A DNA stretch of 64,000 nucleotides from Chryseobacterium sp. Leaf201 (GCF_001421435.1 NZ_LMKA01000090.1:47020-111019); one strand, 5' to 3'; numbered from the stretch's first letter, positions 25,589 to 35,603 are shown. Made by a program: numbers and translations. Notes: generated by a model from the letters alone, not told the origin.

Positions 25589-28500
25589 ATGTCAAATAAA
25601 AATAAATCAAGTAGATTTAATAAAATAACCATCGGTTTAGCTTCTCCGGAGTCCATTTTACAGGACTCAAGAGGAGAGGTTTTAAAGCCGGAAACCATTA
25701 ACTACAGAACGCACAAGCCTGAAAGGGACGGTCTGTTCTGTGAAAAGATCTTCGGTCCTATCAAAGATTACGAATGTGCTTGTGGTAAATACAAGAGAAT
25801 CCGTTATAAAGGGATCGTTTGTGACCGTTGTGGAGTGGAAGTTACCGAGAAGAAAGTACGAAGAGAAAGAATCGGGCACATTAACCTGGTTGTTCCTATC
25901 GCACACATCTGGTATTTCCGTTCACTGCCGAATAAAATCGGATATCTTTTAGGGATCCCTTCCAAGAAATTGGATATGATCATCTATTACGAAAGATATG
26001 TGGTGATTCAGCAGGGGATTGCTAAGAAATTAGACGGTTCCGACTTCGATAACATGGAATTCCTGACAGAAGAGGAATACCTTGATATCATGGAGACACT
26101 TCCGGTTGAGAACCAGTATCTGGATGATTCCGATCCGAATAAATTCATCGCCAAAATGGGTGCTGAAGCGGTAGAGGAATTATTGAAGAGAATTGACCTT
26201 GATGCCCTGTCTTTCGATTTAAGACACAAAGCACACAACGAAGGTTCAAAACAGAGAAGAACCGAGGCTTTAAAAAGACTGAACGTTGTAGAAGCATTGA
26301 GAGGTGCCAATACAAGAATGATCAATAAGCCGGAGTGGATGATTATGCGTGTGCTTCCTGTTATACCGCCGGAATTGAGACCATTGGTTCCGTTGGATGG
26401 AGGACGTTTCGCAACTTCCGATTTAAATGACCTTTACAGAAGGGTAATTATCAGAAATAACCGTTTGAAGAGACTCTTGGAGATCAAAGCTCCTGAAGTA
26501 ATCTTAAGAAACGAGAAGCGTATGCTTCAGGAATCAGTAGATTCATTATTCGATAATACAAGAAAATCTTCTGCTGTAAAATCTGAATCCAACAGACCGT
26601 TGAAATCACTTTCAGATTCATTGAAAGGTAAGCAGGGTCGTTTCCGTCAGAACTTACTGGGGAAAAGGGTAGATTACTCGGCGCGTTCGGTAATTGTTGT
26701 AGGACCAAACTTACAGCTTCACGAATGCGGTATCCCTAAAGATATGGCTGCTGAGCTTTACAAACCGTTTATCATCAGAAAACTGATTGAAAGAGGAATT
26801 GTAAAAACAGTAAAATCTGCAAAGAGAATTATCGACAGGAAAGAACCTGTAGTATATGATATCCTTGAAAACGTGATGAAAGGCCACCCTGTTCTTCTGA
26901 ACAGAGCACCTACGCTTCACAGATTGGGGATCCAGGCATTCCAGCCTAAAATGATCGAAGGTAAGGCAATCCAGCTTCACCCGTTGGTAACAACGGCCTT
27001 CAATGCCGATTTTGATGGTGACCAGATGGCGGTACATTTACCGTTAGGCCCTGAAGCAATCCTTGAAGCGCAGTTACTGATGTTGGGTTCTCAGAACATC
27101 CTGAACCCGGCAAACGGTTCTCCTATTACCGTACCTTCTCAGGACATGGTTCTTGGTCTTTATTTCATGACCAAAGAATTGAGCTCTACGGAAGATATGA
27201 AAGTAAAAGGCGAAGGTCTTGTATTCTATTCTCCTGAAGAGGCGGAAATCGCTTATGCTGAAGGCAGAGTTTCTTTAAATGCTAAAGTAAGATGCAGGCT
27301 TCCGGTAAAAGAAGAAGGAGAAATTGTTACCAGACTGATCGAAACTTCTGTAGGAAGAATCCTGTTTAACCAGATTGTTCCTAAACAGTCAGGATATATC
27401 AATGAGCTTCTAACGAAGAAATCATTAAGAAACATTATCGGTAGAGTACTGGATGATACAGACTTCCCTACAACAGTGAAGTTCCTGGATGCCATGAAAG
27501 ATTTAGGGTATTCAAACGCATTCAAAGGAGGTCTTTCCTTCTCATTAGGAGACATTGTGGTTCCTGTTGAGAAAAAGAAAATGATCGCAACATCTATCGA
27601 AACGGTTGACGAGATCAGAGCCAACTATAACATGGGTCTTATTACCGATACCGAGCGTTATAACCAGGTAATCGACGTTTGGACAAACACCAACGCAGGA
27701 TTAACTGAAATGATCATGAGCAGAATGAAAGTTGACCAGGGTGGATTCAATTCTGTATACATGATGCTTGATTCCGGAGCAAGGGGTTCTAAGGAACAGA
27801 TCCGTCAGTTATCAGGGATGAGAGGTTTGATGGCAAAACCGCAGAAAGCCGGGTCTACCGGTGCGGAGATCATTGAAAACCCGATTCTTGCAAACTTTAA
27901 AGAAGGTCTTTCCATCTTAGAATACTTTATCTCTACCCACGGTGCCCGTAAAGGTCTTGCGGATACCGCTCTTAAGACGGCCGATGCCGGTTACTTAACG
28001 AGAAGACTGGTAGACGTTGCACAGGATGTTATCGTTACAGAAGCAGACTGCGGAACATTAAGAGGTACAGAAGTAACGGCCCTTAAGAAAAATGACGAGA
28101 TTGTTGAAAGAATCTCCGAAAGAATCTTGGGTAGGGTTTCTCTTCATAATATCTATGATCCTGAAAGTGATGAATTAATCACTGAAGCCGATCAGGTAAT
28201 TAACGAAGTATTAGCCAAGAGAATTGAAGAAGCGGCACTGGAATCGGTTGAAGTTCGTTCACCGTTGACCTGTGAAGCTAAGAAAGGAATCTGTGCAAAA
28301 TGCTACGGTAGAAACTTAGCCACCGGTAAAGTAATCCACATGGGTGAAGCCGTAGGGGTTATTGCAGCACAGTCCATCGGGGAACCGGGAACTCAGCTTA
28401 CGTTGAGAACCTTCCACCAGGGGGGTACTGCAGGTAACGTATCAGAAAACCCATCCATCGTTGCAAGAAGAGACGGTATTGTTGAAATGGACGAAGTAAG

Positions 28501-29854
28501 AACCATTACTTCTGAAGACGAAAGTGGAAATACGGCTGAAGTAGTGGTTTCCCGTTCTACGGAATTCAGATTGGTGGCGGATAACGAATCCAGAACACCG
28601 TTGATGATTGCCAACGTACCTTACGGATCCATCCTGGCTGTAAAACCGGGTGATAAAGTAAGCAAAGGAGATGTAATCTGTAGATGGGATCCGTATAACG
28701 CGGTTATCATTGCAGAAACTGCCGGTAAGGTAGAATATGAAGACATCATCCAGGGTATTTCATTCCAGCTGGAGATTGACGAACAGACCGGATTTGAAGA
28801 GAAAGTAATCTCTGAATCCAGAAACAAGAAAGCCGTACCTACTTTAAAAGTGGTAGATTCTAAAGGAGTTGAGCAGAAAGCATACAACTTACCGGTAGGA
28901 GCCCACTTAATGGTAAACGATGGTGAGAAAATTAAGGCTGGTAAAGTCTTGATCAAAATCCCGAGAAAATCTGCAAAAGCAGGGGATATCACCGGAGGTC
29001 TTCCGAGAGTTACCGAATTGTTCGAAGCAAGAAACCCTTCAAACCCTGCAGTGGTTACAGAAATCGACGGGGTGGTTTCTTACGGAAAAATCAAGAGAGG
29101 TAACCGTGAATTGATCGTGGAAGCTAAAACCGGAGAAAGAAAAATTTACCTGGTTAAATTATCCAACCAGATCCTGGTTCAGGAGAATGACTTCGTAAGA
29201 GCCGGTTCACCGCTTTCAGACGGATCCATCACGCCGGATGATATCTTAAGAATCAAAGGTCCAACTGCGGTTCAGGAATATCTGGTAAATGAAATTCAGG
29301 AAGTTTACCGTCTTCAGGGGGTAAAAATTGATGATAAGCACTTCGAAATCATCGTAAGACAGATGATGACCAAAGTATCTATCGTTGACGGAGGTGATAC
29401 TCAGTTCCTTGAAGGAGCCCTTGAACATAAATATGACTTCCTGGAGGAAAACAACAGGGTGTTCGGACTTAAAGTGGTAATGGAAGCCGGAGATTCTAAA
29501 GTCTTCAAACCGGGACAGATGATTACGGCAAGAGAATTAAGAGACGAAAACTCTAAGCTGAAGCGTGAAGATCAGGCTTTGGTGGAAGTAAGAGAAGCGC
29601 TTCCGGCTACTGCAACACCTGTTCTTCAGGGGATTACAAGAGCCGCTCTTCAGACGAAATCATTCATGTCTGCAGCATCGTTCCAGGAAACTACCAAGGT
29701 TCTTAACGAAGCTGCCGTGGCAGGTAAGGTTGATGAACTGAATGGTCTTAAAGAAAACGTAATTGTAGGACACAGAATTCCTGCAGGTACAGGTCTTAAA
29801 GAATATCAGAATGTGATCGTAGGTTCTAAAAAAGAATTCGAAGATCTTAACTAA
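25589..29854 (+). CDS. rpoC: DNA-directed RNA polymerase subunit beta-prime
   Basis: Encodes 1421 residues. The N-terminal zinc finger [20 protein letters not shown] begins near residue 61, the catalytic Mg-binding loop [12 protein letters not shown] is near residue 470, and the second zinc site includes [13 protein letters not shown] with an upstream Cys in EADCGTLRG. The long insertion seen in some lineages is not obvious. It is co-transcribed with rpoB; the 83-nt gap is A+T-rich with repeated TAATCC/TCTAAA words but no terminator. A DUF3467 gene follows. Confidence 0.99.
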   Translation: MSNKNKSSRFNKITIGLASPESILQDSRGEVLKPETINYRTHKPERDGLFCEKIFGPIKDYECACGKYKRIRYKGIVCDRCGVEVTEKKVRRERIGHINLVVPIAHIWYFRSLPNKIGYLLGIPSKKLDMIIYYERYVVIQQGIAKKLDGSDFDNMEFLTEEEYLDIMETLPVENQYLDDSDPNKFIAKMGAEAVEELLKRIDLDALSFDLRHKAHNEGSKQRRTEALKRLNVVEALRGANTRMINKPEWMIMRVLPVIPPELRPLVPLDGGRFATSDLNDLYRRVIIRNNRLKRLLEIKAPEVILRNEKRMLQESVDSLFDNTRKSSAVKSESNRPLKSLSDSLKGKQGRFRQNLLGKRVDYSARSVIVVGPNLQLHECGIPKDMAAELYKPFIIRKLIERGIVKTVKSAKRIIDRKEPVVYDILENVMKGHPVLLNRAPTLHRLGIQAFQPKMIEGKAIQLHPLVTTAFNADFDGDQMAVHLPLGPEAILEAQLLMLGSQNILNPANGSPITVPSQDMVLGLYFMTKELSSTEDMKVKGEGLVFYSPEEAEIAYAEGRVSLNAKVRCRLPVKEEGEIVTRLIETSVGRILFNQIVPKQSGYINELLTKKSLRNIIGRVLDDTDFPTTVKFLDAMKDLGYSNAFKGGLSFSLGDIVVPVEKKKMIATSIETVDEIRANYNMGLITDTERYNQVIDVWTNTNAGLTEMIMSRMKVDQGGFNSVYMMLDSGARGSKEQIRQLSGMRGLMAKPQKAGSTGAEIIENPILANFKEGLSILEYFISTHGARKGLADTALKTADAGYLTRRLVDVAQDVIVTEADCGTLRGTEVTALKKNDEIVERISERILGRVSLHNIYDPESDELITEADQVINEVLAKRIEEAALESVEVRSPLTCEAKKGICAKCYGRNLATGKVIHMGEAVGVIAAQSIGEPGTQLTLRTFHQGGTAGNVSENPSIVARRDGIVEMDEVRTITSEDESGNTAEVVVSRSTEFRLVADNESRTPLMIANVPYGSILAVKPGDKVSKGDVICRWDPYNAVIIAETAGKVEYEDIIQGISFQLEIDEQTGFEEKVISESRNKKAVPTLKVVDSKGVEQKAYNLPVGAHLMVNDGEKIKAGKVLIKIPRKSAKAGDITGGLPRVTELFEARNPSNPAVVTEIDGVVSYGKIKRGNRELIVEAKTGERKIYLVKLSNQILVQENDFVRAGSPLSDGSITPDDILRIKGPTAVQEYLVNEIQEVYRLQGVKIDDKHFEIIVRQMMTKVSIVDGGDTQFLEGALEHKYDFLEENNRVFGLKVVMEAGDSKVFKPGQMITARELRDENSKLKREDQALVEVREALPATATPVLQGITRAALQTKSFMSAASFQETTKVLNEAAVAGKVDELNGLKENVIVGHRIPAGTGLKEYQNVIVGSKKEFEDLN

Positions 29855-29941
29855 AATTAATAATTTGAAATTTGGGGTTTGAATTTATTTTTATATTTTC
29901 ACAATCTCAAATTTCATTTTCAAAAAAATATAATTTATACA

Positions 29942-30250
29942 ATGGACAACCAGAATCAAAACAACGATCCAAACAACATCAACATCCAACTGAACGAGAT
30001 GGTAGCATCAGGAGTTTACTGTAACCTTGCGTTAGTAAACCACTCTCCGTCTGAGTTTGTAGTAGATTTCATCCAGTTAATGCCGGGTGTACAGCAGGCT
30101 AACGTGCGTTCAAGAGTAATTCTTGCTCCGCTTCATGCTAAAAGAGTACTTACTGCTCTTCAACAGAACATTGCTAACTACGAGCAGCAGTTCGGAGAAA
30201 TCAAGGAAGTTGAGCCTTTCGTTTTAGGAGGGAACAATGTAAATGCTTAA
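29942..30250 (+). CDS. DUF3467 domain protein
   Basis: Encodes 102 residues from ATG 29942; an earlier start at 29879 would add an A+T-rich, non-conserved stretch. The segment GVYCNLALVNHSPSEFVVDF, MPGVQQANVRSRVILAPLHAK and the C-terminal Gln/Glu helix are typical of DUF3467, a short beta-rich family found after rpoC in many Bacteroidota. Function unknown; the conserved position suggests a link to transcription, which is inference. It is 87 nt after rpoC and ends before a strong terminator. Confidence 0.9.
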   Translation: MDNQNQNNDPNNINIQLNEMVASGVYCNLALVNHSPSEFVVDFIQLMPGVQQANVRSRVILAPLHAKRVLTALQQNIANYEQQFGEIKEVEPFVLGGNNVNA

Positions 30251-30270
30251 GATTTTTCTTACATAAATAA

Positions 30271-30303
30271 GAATGCCTCAGTGAAAACTGAGGCATTTTT
30301 TTG
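30271..30303 (+). terminator. intrinsic terminator ending the rpoBC unit
   Basis: ATGCCTCAGT pairs perfectly with ACTGAGGCAT around GAAA and is followed by seven T. Confidence 0.93.
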
Positions 30304-30332
30304 TTGATATTAATAAAGAGTATAATATGGTA

Positions 30333-31403
30333 CTATACTTTTTCTTCATTAGTTTCTTTAGAATTAATCAGCTCTTCAAGATCTTCTGTCGAAAAACCAA
30401 TCTGCTTGCCAACGTTTTTTATAAACATTTTTTCAAGGATATGAAACTCGTTATCAATTTTAGCAAATTTCAGTAAGTTCCTGAGCAGTTCCAGTGAATC
30501 CTCCGTCTTATCTTGAAAATGCGAATAGTCTACCTCAGTTTTTTCCTTTTCATACACTTTAGAGATCAGGTCAAGCTTTATTTTATCAGGCAGAAAAGAA
30601 TGGTTAATTTCACTTTCAAACATTTCAATTTCTTCTTCTTTCACAATGCCGTCTACTTTTATAATATTGATGTAAGAATAAAACTTCAATAAATCCAGAT
30701 TAACAACTTCAGAAAATTCAGCATCTTCGAATTCATTTAAATCGGCTCCGTTTTTCTGATCATTATCTGTTGAAATAAATACTTTTTTAGCAACATTACC
30801 GATAAGGTTAGTCCCTATGGCATTTACTGTAGCCCCGACTATTCCTCCGGCTAACGGTACAAATTTTACCAGGTTCAAAATGCCTTTCTGCCCGAACTTT
30901 GTTGCCAGCCTGAAGCCTACCATTCTGTTGATCTTAGTCAGTGTTTTTCCGGGTATTGATTTTAAGTAACTGAAAGCCAGTTTACTGCCAATGGCTATTC
31001 CACCATCCTTTAAAATATCTTTAACAGGCTCGCCAACGAGGCAGAGATAGACCAATGATTTCACTCTGTCATCATTAATATCATAACCACCGATATGAGC
31101 AATGGCTGCAATCATTCTCATATGAATATAAATACCTGTAGAAATATCTGCAGGAATTGAGATAGGCAAAGTGATAAGTCCTCCTAATCCGGTTAAAAAC
31201 CCCGATGTTGATGTTTTGCTGATTTGCCATCTGATTAATGAATTTATTTTTTCCTCCGGTGTACCGTTTCCTTTTGTATAGGTCTCTGCAAATTTTATAA
31301 GAGGATCTGAAAATCAGGGTATTCCGTCTAAAGATTTGTCATAAGCCCAGTCAAGTACTTGTAGCATCTTGTTGGTATTCTCACTTTCAATATTATTTTC
31401 CAT
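30333..31403 (-). pseudogene. EcsC-family protein gene interrupted by one in-frame TGA
   Basis: Read from ATG at 31403 the frame encodes an EcsC-family protein of about 356 residues, but codon 30 is TGA (31314-31316). Before it come 29 residues including VLDWAYDKSLDGIP; after it the same frame continues FSDPLIKFAETYTKGNG and then typical EcsC motifs: GGLITLPISIPADI, RMIAAIAHIGGYDI, VPLAGGIVGATVNAIG. EcsC proteins have a Gly-like position where the stop lies, so a GGA to TGA change is the simplest explanation. The C-terminal third (about 230-356) is a TerB-like helical domain. No frameshift is seen. A start after the stop (TTG 31169 or another) could still give a shortened product; a sequencing error is possible. 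Confidence 0.8.
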
Positions 31404-31547
31404 GTTAAATTTATAATGATTATTAATTAATATTTTTCCTGTATGTTCAATCCTGACCCATATTTATCTCTTCAACTCCTGAAGAAATTTTTTACTACAC
31501 ATGAGTTGCATTTAAACTCAAAAGTAATCACTTTCAGGAACTAATGC

Positions 31548-31563
31548 TTACGGTAAACCGTAA
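31548..31563. promoter_or_regulatory. inverted repeat in the divergent ecsC-like/crp-like intergenic region
   Basis: TTACGGT and ACCGTAA are perfect 7-bp arms separated by AA. The site lies 144 nt from the EcsC-like start and 117 nt from the Crp/Fnr gene start, where a regulator operator could lie. It does not match a GTGA-N6-TCAC site, so its binder is unknown. Confidence 0.4.
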
Positions 31564-31648
31564 ATGGAAAAATTAATTATAGCTGCGGGCTTATGGTCTG
31601 AATAAGTTTAATAGATAAAAAATATACCATATAAATTATTCAATTGTA

Positions 31649-31656
31649 TATCTTTG
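31649..31656 (+). promoter_or_regulatory. promoter element of the Crp/Fnr gene
   Basis: TATCTTTG matches TAnnTTTG and lies 24 nt before the ATG at 31680. It also argues against a start at the upstream TTG (31644), which would fall inside the promoter. Confidence 0.6.
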
Positions 31657-31679
31657 TTGTTGGAAAGAATACAAAGAAT

Positions 31680-32330
31680 ATGGTAAATAATCAATTTATT
31701 CTTAATAAATTCGGCTTTTTGGGAGCTGATTTTTTAAATGAGTTTGATCAGCATGCGATGGTTACTGAAATCAAAGCGAAAACTGAAATCGTAAGGGACG
31801 GACAGAAAAATAAATTTATTCCTTTTCTGATAAAAGGTTCTGTCAGAGTATTTACTCTGAATGACGGCCGTGAGCTTGTCTACTATTACATAAAAGCCAA
31901 TGACAGCTGTATGATGACTTTCTCATCCATTTTTACAGACTGTATAAGCCGTGTATACGCTGTTGCCGAGGAAGATTCCGAAGTGATCCTGATCCCTGTT
32001 TCCATCGTCCATGCATGGCTCATCCGGTTTCCTGAAATCAACAGGTTATTTTACAGTGAATATGACAGAAGGTTCTCAGATATCATGAATATGGTAAATG
32101 ATGCCGTTTTTCATAAACTGGACAAAAGGGTTTTAAACTACATCAAACAGCAGATTTCTGCTACCGGAAACCATCCGGTTAAGCTTACGCACAGGGAAAT
32201 TGCCGGCAATCTCGGAACTTCAAGGGAAGTAGTGAGCCGGGTTCTGAAAAAAATGGAAAATGAAGGAGAGATCGTTCAGACCAAAGAAGGGATTAAAATT
32301 CCTGTAAATGAAAATATTAAGCAATATTAA
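31680..32330 (+). CDS. Crp/Fnr-family transcriptional regulator
   Basis: Encodes 216 residues. The N-terminal cyclic-nucleotide-binding-like beta-roll (about 20-120: FIPFLIKGSVRVFTLNDGRELVYYYI, SCMMTFSSIF) is followed by a long dimer helix and a winged helix-turn-helix (LTHREIAGNLGTSREVVSRVLKKME, about 165-195). No N-terminal Cys cluster for an iron-sulfur centre is present, so it is not a classical FNR oxygen sensor. The gene immediately precedes the DUF5777-cytochrome set, whose promoter carries a GTGA-N6-TCAC palindrome; it is the likely regulator. Confidence 0.88.
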   Translation: MVNNQFILNKFGFLGADFLNEFDQHAMVTEIKAKTEIVRDGQKNKFIPFLIKGSVRVFTLNDGRELVYYYIKANDSCMMTFSSIFTDCISRVYAVAEEDSEVILIPVSIVHAWLIRFPEINRLFYSEYDRRFSDIMNMVNDAVFHKLDKRVLNYIKQQISATGNHPVKLTHREIAGNLGTSREVVSRVLKKMENEGEIVQTKEGIKIPVNENIKQY

Positions 32331-32382
32331 TATCCTGTACCGCTTGATTTTAAAGGCCTGACTGGTAAAAATAAGCCGGTCG

Positions 32383-32396
32383 GTGACTTTTATCAC
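32383..32396. promoter_or_regulatory. candidate Crp/Fnr-type operator GTGA-N6-TCAC
   Basis: GTGA (32383-32386) and TCAC (32393-32396) are separated by six bases, the classic Crp-family half-site spacing. The centre lies about 44 nt upstream of the start of transcription predicted from the TAnnTTTG box at 32420, close to a class II activator position. Confidence 0.6.
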
Positions 32397-32419
32397 ACAA
32401 TTCTGAGGCGATAAGTGTA

Positions 32420-32427
32420 TAAGTTTG
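32420..32427 (+). promoter_or_regulatory. promoter element of the DUF5777 operon
   Basis: TAAGTTTG matches TAnnTTTG, 25 nt before the ATG at 32452, and no TTG is found at the -33 spacing. A weak promoter that needs an activator fits the upstream palindrome. Confidence 0.6.
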
Positions 32428-32451
32428 CCATACAATTCTAATGTAAAGTGT

Positions 32452-33297
32452 ATGACAAAAATTCTCTTATTTCTGTCAGTATTTGCTTCAGGCCTGGCGT
32501 TCGCGCAGGACGACCTGTTGAAAGATATTGATACGGTTCAGACCGAAAACACCGAAATTTCCCAGCCTGCATTCAAGGCACTCCAGATCGTAACGGGACA
32601 ATCTACGAAGCTTACGGCAAAAAAAGAATGGTACATCGTAGTGGCGCACCGTTTCGGGGATGTAAGCAGAGGATTCAAGGATTTCTTCGGGTTAGATGAT
32701 GCCTCTACCAAACTGGGTGTGATCTACGGTGCTACAGACTGGTTTTCCCTAAGCCTTTCCCGGGAAACCAATCTTAAAACTTTTGAAGGCGGTGCCAAAT
32801 ACAGGCTGGTACAGCAAAACGAAAATTTTCCGGTAGATGTAGTCGGCTACAATGTCATGGCCGTCAATACGGAACTCAGCAAAGACAATTATCCGCATCT
32901 TCAGTTCGGCGACAGGCTTTCCTATCTTACCCAGGCGCTGATTTCAAGAAGGTTCAGCGATAAGTTTTCCCTGCAGTTTACGCCGTCATATGTTCACAAA
33001 AACCTTTACGAACCTGCCGTTGAAGACAAAGACCAGTTTTTTACAGGATTGGGCGGACGGTATAAAATCTCTAAAAGGATTTCCATCAACGCAGAATATT
33101 TCGTGAATTTCGACAATCACAGTTTCTATAAAAACCCTCTGTCTTTAGGGATGGATTTAGAAACCGGGGGGCACGTGTTCCAACTTTTGTTTTCCAATTC
33201 CCAGCTCAATTCCGATATCGGCTACCTGACGAATGCTACCGGAAAATGGGAGAAAGGACAGATTTTCTTTGGGTTTAACCTTTACAGAGTTTTTTAA
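32452..33297 (+). CDS. DUF5777 family outer-membrane beta-barrel protein
   Basis: Encodes 281 residues from ATG 32452. A signal peptide ends at LAFAQD. The rest is a run of amphipathic beta-strands ending in aromatic residues, with IVVAHRFGDVSRGFKDFFGLDDAS near the start and a C-terminal FFGFNLYRVF, the terminal Phe being expected of barrel proteins inserted by BamA. DUF5777 proteins often sit with c-type cytochromes and YceI proteins in Bacteroidota; function unknown. It leads a set of five co-directional genes, with the next gene 2 nt after its stop. Confidence 0.85.
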   Translation: MTKILLFLSVFASGLAFAQDDLLKDIDTVQTENTEISQPAFKALQIVTGQSTKLTAKKEWYIVVAHRFGDVSRGFKDFFGLDDASTKLGVIYGATDWFSLSLSRETNLKTFEGGAKYRLVQQNENFPVDVVGYNVMAVNTELSKDNYPHLQFGDRLSYLTQALISRRFSDKFSLQFTPSYVHKNLYEPAVEDKDQFFTGLGGRYKISKRISINAEYFVNFDNHSFYKNPLSLGMDLETGGHVFQLLFSNSQLNSDIGYLTNATGKWEKGQIFFGFNLYRVF

Positions 33298-33299
33298 TT

Positions 33300-33638
33300 A
33301 TGAAAAAGTGTATGTATATCATTTCATCAGCTGTTGCATTAATCGCTTGTGAAAGCAGGACCTATGAAGAAATTTCAGACAATACCCCTATCACGGAGCA
33401 GGTAACCTATAATAAAGACGTTAAGCCGATTATGGATGCCAACTGTACGATGTGCCATTCTCCGGGACCTCAGGCACTGACGAATTATAATCAGGTAAAA
33501 AGCAATATCGACAATATCATAGACAGGATCAACAGGCCGAACGGGGATCCTGCAAAAATGCCTCAAGGCGGAAGCCTGTCTCCGGCACAGATCAACATCA
33601 TCACCAAATGGAAAGCCGATGGGCTTACCGAAAACTAA
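33300..33638 (+). CDS. small mono-haem c-type cytochrome lipoprotein
   Basis: Encodes 112 residues. The signal ends in a lipobox (ALIAC, Cys17). One haem-binding motif CTMCH (about 50-54) is present, in the context YNKDVKPIMDANCTMCHSPG, and a distal Met ligand is plausible at KMPQGGSLS. This is the planctomycete/DUF-type short cytochrome c seen in many Bacteroidota. It would carry electrons at the outer or inner membrane face. Tight packing with the DUF5777 barrel (2 nt) and YceI (7 nt) suggests shared function. Confidence 0.88.
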   Translation: MKKCMYIISSAVALIACESRTYEEISDNTPITEQVTYNKDVKPIMDANCTMCHSPGPQALTNYNQVKSNIDNIIDRINRPNGDPAKMPQGGSLSPAQINIITKWKADGLTEN

Positions 33639-33645
33639 AAATAAT

Positions 33646-34191
33646 ATGAAAAAGTTAATATTACTCGCCGTTCCGTTGCTGTTCACCCATTTTATTTCTG
33701 CACAGAAATATATGACCAAAACAGGAAAAGTATCATTCGAGGCCTCTGTGCCTTTATTTGAAGATGTTTTTGCACAGGATGACAACAACGTTGCTGTGAT
33801 TAACACAGACAACGGGGACTTCGCTTCAGTATCCGTGGTTAAAAACTTTCATTTCAAAACAAAGCTGATGGAAGAGCATTTCAATGAAAGCTATGCCGAA
33901 ACAGGGAAATACCCGAAAACTACGTTTAAAGGTAAAATTGTAAATTTTGATAAGTCCAGGCTTTCCGCCAACCCGCAGAAATATACCGTTCAGGGAACCC
34001 TGAATTTCCACGGTGTTGAAAAAGCATATACTTCAACAGCTACGATCTCTGCAAAAGACGGAAAGATTTATATGGCCGGAGGATTTGTTGCAAAGGCTGC
34101 AGACCATAAAGTGACAATCCCTAAAATGGTGACTAAAAAAGTTGCTGAAAGCGTGAATGTACAATACAATTACGTCCTGGTAAAACAATGA
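33646..34191 (+). CDS. YceI family periplasmic protein
   Basis: Encodes 181 residues from ATG 33646, 7 nt after the cytochrome stop. A signal peptide ends at ISAQKY. The lipocalin-like YceI fold is indicated by TGKVSFEASVPLFEDVFAQ, HFNESYAETGKYPKTTFKG and GTLNFHGVEKAYTSTATIS. Family members bind long-chain isoprenoids such as polyprenyl quinones or pyrophosphates, which would suit a redox locus. The stop overlaps the ankyrin gene start by 4 nt (ATGA). Confidence 0.88.
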   Translation: MKKLILLAVPLLFTHFISAQKYMTKTGKVSFEASVPLFEDVFAQDDNNVAVINTDNGDFASVSVVKNFHFKTKLMEEHFNESYAETGKYPKTTFKGKIVNFDKSRLSANPQKYTVQGTLNFHGVEKAYTSTATISAKDGKIYMAGGFVAKAADHKVTIPKMVTKKVAESVNVQYNYVLVKQ

Positions 34192-34715
34192 AAAAGCTGA
34201 TTTTAATAATACCCCTTTTTTTGATGTGCACATTCACAATGGCTCAGGAAAAGGCAAAATCTATTTTTGATCTTGCCCGTACCGGAACTGTGGCTGAAGT
34301 GAAGGATCTGATGAAACAGAATCCGGATATCATCAATCAGACGAATGAAAACGGCTTTTCACCGCTTATCCTGGCATGTTACAAAGGCAATGTGGAAGTA
34401 GCTGAATTTTTAATGGATCATGTAAAAGATGTCAATTACAAGAGCCAGGAAGGAACTGCGCTGGCCGGGCTCTCTGTAAAATACAATAAAACCCTGACCG
34501 AACACCTGTTAAGAAAGAATGCCGACCCCAATATTGCTGATGCCACAGGAACAACCCCTTTATTCTGGGCTGTGAAATTCGGGAATAAAGAACTGACGGA
34601 ATTATTGCTGAAGCATAAAGCCGATAAATCCATAAAAGATTCCCAGGGCATGACGCCTTTTGAGTACGCGCTTCAGACTAAAAATACGGAAATTATCAAC
34701 CTCTTAAAAAATTAA
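34188..34715 (+). CDS. secreted ankyrin repeat protein
   Basis: Encodes 175 residues. A signal peptide ends near TMAQEK. Four ankyrin repeats follow (about 30-170), with the pattern NENGFSPLILACYKGNVEVAEFLM, ADPNIADATGTTPLFWAVKFGNKELTELLL and SQGMTPFEYALQTKNTEIINLL. Ankyrin repeats bind partner proteins; in bacteria periplasmic ankyrin proteins occur beside catalases or other redox enzymes. Translational coupling to YceI (ATGA) places it in the same transcript. Confidence 0.85.
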   Translation: MKKLILIIPLFLMCTFTMAQEKAKSIFDLARTGTVAEVKDLMKQNPDIINQTNENGFSPLILACYKGNVEVAEFLMDHVKDVNYKSQEGTALAGLSVKYNKTLTEHLLRKNADPNIADATGTTPLFWAVKFGNKELTELLLKHKADKSIKDSQGMTPFEYALQTKNTEIINLLKN

Positions 34716-34718
34716 AAT

Positions 34719-35462
34719 ATGAAAAAACTTTTACTTACATTGTCAACGGCTGCGGCTTCTTTAGTCGGAGCCCAGTTTTCATCAGGAACAGTGAACCTGT
34801 CCTCCGCTACCATGACGGTAAAATTGGATACCAACGCAACTACGGCAACGATTACCTTAACCGGCGACAGTAATTCCATGCTGGGGATAGGTTTCGGAAA
34901 TGTAGGCATGGCCTCAGGATCAGACGGATTTATTTATAACTCTTCTGCCAACAGGGATTATACATTTAACGGATTTGGTAATCCAACCGCTGATGCAGTC
35001 CAGAACTGGACACAGACATCAAATACTGTTTCAGGAAGCACAAGAACTGTAGTGGCCACACGGACGCTTGCAGGAGGAGCCGGAGATTTCGCATTGTCCA
35101 ATGCAGCAGGAAACATCAGTATTTTCTATGCAAGAACTCCGGGGAGCCAGGCATTAGGATATCATTCCGGAAACAGGGGATATGCAACGCTTACTTTGGG
35201 GGCTGTTCTGGCAACCGGTGAAGTTGCTGCACAGAAGAACAGAATAGTTGTTTACCCAAATCCTGCTAAAGAAACCATTACTTTCCAGAACGCAGATAAA
35301 GTAAAATCTGTTGATATTTATGAATCTACAGGAAGAAAAGTAAAAACAGTAAGCATGGATGGAAAAGAGATCAATGTCTCTGACCTGAAATCCGGAAACT
35401 ATTACCTGGAAATTACGTTGAAAGACGGGTCTGCTTCTTTTGAGCAGCTGATTAAGGAATAA
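34719..35462 (+). CDS. DOMON-like secreted protein with T9SS sorting domain
   Basis: Encodes 247 residues. Signal peptide (ending LVGAQF). The region 25-165 has features of a DOMON-like beta-sandwich: SNSMLGIGFG near the start, a W in NWTQ, the stretch TRTLAGGAGDFALSNAAGN and a terminal aromatic IFYARTPG. Some DOMON domains bind haem or sugars; ligand here is unknown. The last 75 residues (VVYPNPAKETITFQN ... LKSGNYYLEITLKDG) are a type A T9SS sorting domain, so the protein is moved to the outside. It ends the set and is followed by a terminator. Confidence 0.7.
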   Translation: MKKLLLTLSTAAASLVGAQFSSGTVNLSSATMTVKLDTNATTATITLTGDSNSMLGIGFGNVGMASGSDGFIYNSSANRDYTFNGFGNPTADAVQNWTQTSNTVSGSTRTVVATRTLAGGAGDFALSNAAGNISIFYARTPGSQALGYHSGNRGYATLTLGAVLATGEVAAQKNRIVVYPNPAKETITFQNADKVKSVDIYESTGRKVKTVSMDGKEINVSDLKSGNYYLEITLKDGSASFEQLIKE

Positions 35463-35483
35463 AAAAGACATAAAAACAAATGG

Positions 35484-35508
35484 AAGCCGCTGAAAAGCGG
35501 CTTTTTTA
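35484..35508 (+). terminator. intrinsic terminator ending the DUF5777 set
   Basis: AAGCCGCT pairs with AGCGGCTT around GAAA and runs into TTTTTT. Confidence 0.88.
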
Positions 35509-35580
35509 TTAATGATATTCTTAAGCCTACTTTTAATGATTTTTTAACCCGTGAAATTTTTCCTTCCCGGATTCAGCCGG

Positions 35581-35588
35581 TACCTTTG
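35581..35588 (+). promoter_or_regulatory. promoter element of the phosphodiesterase gene
   Basis: TACCTTTG matches TAnnTTTG and is followed by GC, 16 nt before the ATG at 35604. Leader is short. Confidence 0.6.
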
Positions 35589-35603
35589 CAAAAATTTTAA
35601 ATA

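Noticed and set aside
31169..31403. Functional full-length EcsC start at 31403
   Set aside because: The in-frame TGA at 31314-31316 stops it after 29 residues; recoding is not indicated by any visible structure.
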